A stretch of DNA of 9,279 nt from an uncultured Mycoplasma sp. GTDB taxonomy: Bacteria; Bacillota_I; Bacilli_A; Mycoplasmatales; Metamycoplasmataceae. A model generated the notes under the pieces. It was given only the letters and a program-made list of their open reading frames with translations. It was not told where the DNA came from and made no database searches. The stretch lies in contig CAMRCV010000011.1 of the NCBI GenBank assembly GCA_947041065.1, forward strand, positions 1 through 9,279. Direction: 5' to 3'. The position numbers were made by a program, and so were the translations under genes. Shown in pieces: positions 5,571 to 9,279 of this stretch. Numbering within the stretch: position 1 is the first letter of the stretch; each line of letters opens with the position of its first letter.

Positions 5571-8519
5571 ATGAAATTAATAAAAGTAGAGGCGAAAGGC
5601 TTCAAATCATTCGCAGATAAAGTAACTTTAAAGTTTAATGGTGGTGTTGTTGGTATTGTAGGACCAAATGGATCAGGTAAAAGTAATATTAATGATGCTA
5701 TTAAATGAGTTTTGGGAGAACAATCTTTCAAGGCACTTCGTGGAGATAATATGGAAGATATTATTTTTGCTGGTTCAAGAACAGAAAAAGAACAAAATAA
5801 ATGTGAAGTAACTTTAACATTTGATAATTCAGAAGGTAAACTTTCAATTCCGCATAAAATATTTACAATTTCAAGGGTTCTTGAAAGAGGTAAATCTGGG
5901 AATGCTTATTACATTAATGATCAAATAGCAAGATATAGAGATATTAGAGAAATCGCCCTAGAATCAGGAATTTCAAAATCTTCATTAGCTATTATTTCTC
6001 AAGGGACAGTTTCTGATATTGCTCAAGCAACTCCAGAACAAAGAAGAGGTATTTTAGAAGATGCTGCCGGAACTAGTAAATACAAAGCTAAAAAAGTAGA
6101 AGCTTTAAGAAAGTTAGAAAAAACTCAAGAATCATTAGAAAAAATTAATACTGTTGTTTTGGAATTAAAAAAACAATTACAACCTTTAGAAAAACAAGCA
6201 GAAAAAGCAAGAATATATTTAGAAAAATCAAAAGAATTAAAAGAAGTGGAAGTTGGACTGTTAGTTCATGATTTATCTCTTTTTAATTCAAAATTAGAAG
6301 CATTAAGAGCGGAGCTTATTGGAGTTCAAGAAACAAAAGAAGATCTTGAATCAAGAATCAAAGATCAAGAAATATCTATTGAACAAAATCTTGACTATAA
6401 AGTTAATTTAGAAAAAGAAATTAGAGAATTGAATGCTGATTTAGAAAAAATAAATGAAAGCTTATATAACTTAGAAGTACGTTTTAAAAATGAAGAACAA
6501 AAAAGAGAATTAATTATTAGTGGACAAATCCAAGTTGCTAATGCAGAAAAAATTAATGCTATGAAATCTCAATTAGAAGTTTATGCAAGTGAAATTAAAC
6601 ACTTTAAAACATGAGGTGAATCTTCAATTCAAAATGTTCGTAATAAGAAAGAAGAAGTTAATACTATTGAATTAAATATTGCTACTTTAAGATTAAAATC
6701 AAATACTATGAAAACCAATCTTTTAAAAGTAAAAACAAAGATTGACGTTTTAGTAGATCACAAAGAAAACAAAACCAATCTATTTAAAGGTACTAAAACA
6801 ATTCTTGATAACAAATCATTATTTAGAGGAATGGAAGGAACAGTTTCAGATATTATTAATGTTCCTGAACAATATGCTTCAGCTATTGAATCAATCTTAC
6901 AAAACGCTTTACAACATATTGTTGTAGATGCTTCTGAAACAGCAATTAAGATGATTGAGTTTCTAAAAGCTAACAATGGTGGTAGAGCAACCTTTATTCC
7001 TTTGTCTTCTATTAATGAAAAAGAAATAAGGTCAGACTATTTATTACAAATAAATAATAAATCAGGATTTATCGGAGTTGCTTCTGAATTAGTAAGCTCT
7101 GAAGATAAATATTCTAAACTTATTAAGTTTTTATTAGGAAATACAATTATTGTAGAAGATATTCAATCAGCAAACAAAATTTCTCACTTAGTAGATAAGA
7201 AATATTTAATCGCTTCACTTGACGGTGATTTAATTAGGGTTGGTGGAATTATGACAGGTGGAACTAAAATTAATAGTTCTAACTTAATTGGTATTGAAGA
7301 TCAAATTAGACAATTGCATGAAATTATTCCAGGACTAACAAAAGGTATTGATATTGCTAATATAGAAATTACCAAATTAGAAAACATCAAAGAAGAAAAA
7401 CAAGGGTTAATTAATGAATTAACAATTGAAATAGTAAAAAATAACGAGAAACATGACAATGTAGAAAAACAATTTTTAGATTTAAAATTAGATTTTGAAA
7501 CACAAAGTAAGAAAACATTTGATGCAGATTCATTCAAGAGTATTGATGGTTCATTAAATGAATTAAAATCAAGTAAAGGTATTGTGCAAGCAACACTAAG
7601 ATCTAAGCGTGAAAAATTAGAATTAATTGATACTTCAATTTCAAGAACATCACTTTCAAAACAAGAATTAGAAAAATCACTAAGATTAATTATTTCAAAC
7701 TCAAGTGAAAAAATCACTGAAAAAACTAAAGCAGAATTTTATGTTCAAGAAGCTACTAAAAGACTGAGTGAGCATTATCATTTAACTTTTGAATCAGCAA
7801 AAGAAAACTTTATTCTGACTTTAAAATTAGATGATGCTAGAGAAGTTGTTTCACGTTTAAAAACAGAAATTGATGAACTAGGAAATGTTAATCTTGAAGC
7901 TATAAAGCTTTATGCTGAAATCAAAGAACGTCATGATGATATATATGCTAACCAACAAGAATTAACAGAAGCTAAAAATATCATTTTAGAAGCTATTGCT
8001 GAAATGGATAAAATTATTATTTCTAGAATTTCATCAACATTAGAATTAGTAAATCAAGAATTTAATTTAGTATTCCAAAAAATGTTTGGTGGAGGAGAAG
8101 CAAGAATCTTCTTAGTTGATCCTCGTGATGTATTAGAATCAGGAGTTGATATTCAAGCACAACCTCCAGGTAAGAGTGTTAAAAATCTAAAGTTATTTTC
8201 AGGTGGTGAAAAAGCATTGATAGCTATTTCATTGCTATTTGCCATTATTAAAGCAAAACCATTACCTTTATGTATTCTTGATGAAGTTGAAGCTGCACTT
8301 GATGAAGCCAACGTTGTAAGATATGCTGAATTTTTACAATCTTTAAAAGCCAATACTCAATTTATCGTTATTACTCATAGACACGGAACTATGTCACGTG
8401 TTGATGATTTATTTGGAGCAACTATGCAAAAAAGAGGTGTAACAACATTCTTTAGTATTGAATTATCTAAAGCAAAAGAACTTGTTGAAAACACTCAAGA
8501 AGAATTGTTGGATAATTAA
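5571..8519 (+). CDS. smc: Chromosome segregation/condensation ATPase SMC
   Basis: SMC dimers with ScpA and ScpB entrap and fold DNA, driven by ATP. The 982-residue protein has all expected parts in order. The N-terminal head carries Walker A GPNGSGKS (31-38), the Q-loop region LGEQSFKALRGDNMEDIIFAGS and SGISKSSLAIISQG. A Lys/Glu-rich coiled coil runs from about 170 to 415. The hinge spans about 416-565, opening at LFRGMEGTVSD and closing at GGIMTGG (558-564). A second coiled coil runs to about 770 and leads to LGNVNLEAI. The C-terminal head carries the ABC signature LFSGGE (875-880; usually LSGGE or FSGGE) and Walker B CILDE with D904 and E905, then the ALDEANV D-loop and the switch histidine in VITHRHGTM. 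It is about 200 residues shorter than Bacillus SMC, through shorter coiled arms. TGA encodes Trp at 5706 and 6612. scpA and scpB are not in the window. Confidence 0.96.
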
Positions 8520-8523
8520 AGGA
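8518..8523 (+). promoter_or_regulatory. Shine-Dalgarno for asnA, overlapping the smc stop
   Basis: AAAGGA begins inside the smc TAA stop and lies four bases before ATG 8528. With only eight bases between the genes, asnA is most likely translated from the smc transcript. Confidence 0.65.
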
Positions 8524-8527
8524 AGAT

Positions 8528-9279
8528 ATGTACAAGAATAAATTTAATGCAATAGAAACAGAAAAGGCCGTGGTTTTTGTCAAACAAAATTTTGTTAAAA
8601 ATCTTGAACAAAATTTGAACTTAATTAAAATTTGTTCTCCTTTATTTTTGAACCAAGCATTTGGCTTGAATGATCATTTAAATGATGATGGCTCGCCAGT
8701 TAATTTTAAATATAAAGAAGATAAATTTGAAATTGTACAATCGTTAGCAAAATGAAAAAGACAAGAAATAAAAAACTTAGATTTTGATGTTAACACCGGA
8801 TTATGAACTAATATGAAAGCTATTAGAGCAAATGAAGAAAACCTTTCTCCATATCACTCTTTATATGTAGAACAATTTGATTGAGAGAAAAGAATATCAA
8901 AAGAAGACAGAACGATAACATATTTGAAGCAAGTAGTTAATTCTATTTATGATGCCATCAAAACAACATTGACAGAAAGTCAAAAAATGTATCCTCAATT
9001 AAAGAATACTTTGCCAGAACAAATAACTTTTATTACAACAGAAGAACTTTATTTAATGTACCCTGATTTAACTCCAAAAGAAAGAGAAAATATTTTTGCT
9101 AAAAAAACCAAAGCTTTTTTTCTTATGGGGATAGGACATAAACTAAGTCATAACAAACCACATGATGATAGAGCGGCTGATTATGATGATTGAAACCTTA
9201 ATGGTGATTTAATTTTATACAATGACCTACATAAAAATGCTATGGAAATTAGTTCAATGGGTATTAGAGTAGATTCCGA
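8528..9279 (+). CDS. asnA: Aspartate-ammonia ligase (asparagine synthetase A), 3' end outside window
   Basis: AsnA is a cytosolic enzyme with a class II aminoacyl-tRNA-synthetase-like fold that makes asparagine from aspartate, ammonia and ATP, releasing AMP and pyrophosphate. The visible 250 residues match the family along their length: FGLNDHLNDDGSPVNF near residue 48, the ISP-type stretch LSPYHSLYVEQFDWEKR near 101-118, HDDRAADYDDW at 212-222 and EISSMGIRVDS at the window edge. AsnA proteins are about 330 residues, so roughly 80 are missing, including the C-terminal glycine-rich ATP-binding motif; this is truncation by the window, not damage. TGA encodes Trp at 8753, 8804, 8882 and 9191. 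No tRNA-type anticodon-binding domain is seen at the N-terminus, which separates it from AspRS or AsnRS. It shares a transcript with smc by spacing; a functional link to smc is not implied. Confidence 0.93.

Noticed and set aside
7301..7717. Minus-strand open frame of 138 codons opposite the SMC coiled coil
   Set aside because: Its Ser/Phe/Asn-rich translation is what the reverse of Lys/Glu-rich, AT-rich coiled-coil codons gives. The shorter minus-strand frames at 935-1162, 4425-4622, 5018-5239, 6758-6976 and 8153-8353 are rejected for the same reason.
1..9279. CRISPR array, insertion sequence, phage, toxin-antitoxin or defence system
   Set aside because: No spaced repeats, transposase-like motifs, terminal inverted repeats or defence-family motifs are visible. 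All coding space is taken by conserved genes on one strand.

Overview
The window is a compact, AT-rich stretch of a Mollicutes chromosome (Mycoplasma sensu lato; the hominis/synoviae-type lineages fit, but I cannot name the species). The deciding evidence is the genetic code. Every gene here reads through in-frame TGA codons at tryptophan positions: I count 20 TGA against a single TGG (256-258). Read with the standard code, most of these genes look broken; read with TGA as Trp (translation table 4) they become eight intact or edge-truncated genes, all on the + strand. No intergenic gap exceeds about 135 bases.

Region 1 (1-1739) is the 3' end of one ABC permease gene and a complete second permease gene of the nucleoside/sugar (BPD_transp_2, YufP/YufQ or NupP/NupQ) type, overlapping by one base. 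The first permease carries a charged cytoplasmic tail of about 190 residues, which is unusual for this family.

Region 2 (1740-1871) is an intergenic stretch with an extended -10 promoter and a Shine-Dalgarno site. It drives region 3 (1872-5477): a short Asp23/Gls24-type protein (YloU-like), the fatty acid kinase subunit FakA, the phosphate acyltransferase PlsX and ribonuclease III. FakA with a FakB partner (not in the window) turns exogenous fatty acids into acyl-phosphates. PlsX interconverts acyl-phosphate and acyl-ACP. Together they fit a lipid-scavenging bacterium that makes no fatty acids of its own.

Region 4 (5478-5570) holds a tandem 38-base duplication, each copy carrying a TATAAT box, just before smc. 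Region 5 (5571-9279) is smc, the chromosome-condensing ATPase, followed 8 bases later by asnA (aspartate-ammonia ligase), cut by the window end.

The order yloU-fakA-plsX-rnc-smc looks like a reduced version of the Bacillus subtilis yloU-yloV-sdaAB-sdaAA-recG-fapR-plsX-fabD-fabG-acpA-rncS-smc region with the intervening genes missing. I see no CRISPR array, RNA gene, insertion sequence, phage gene or defence system. The window is mostly conserved housekeeping sequence, and I did not find a convincing undescribed system. The points most worth a second look are the permease tail and the duplicated promoter before smc.
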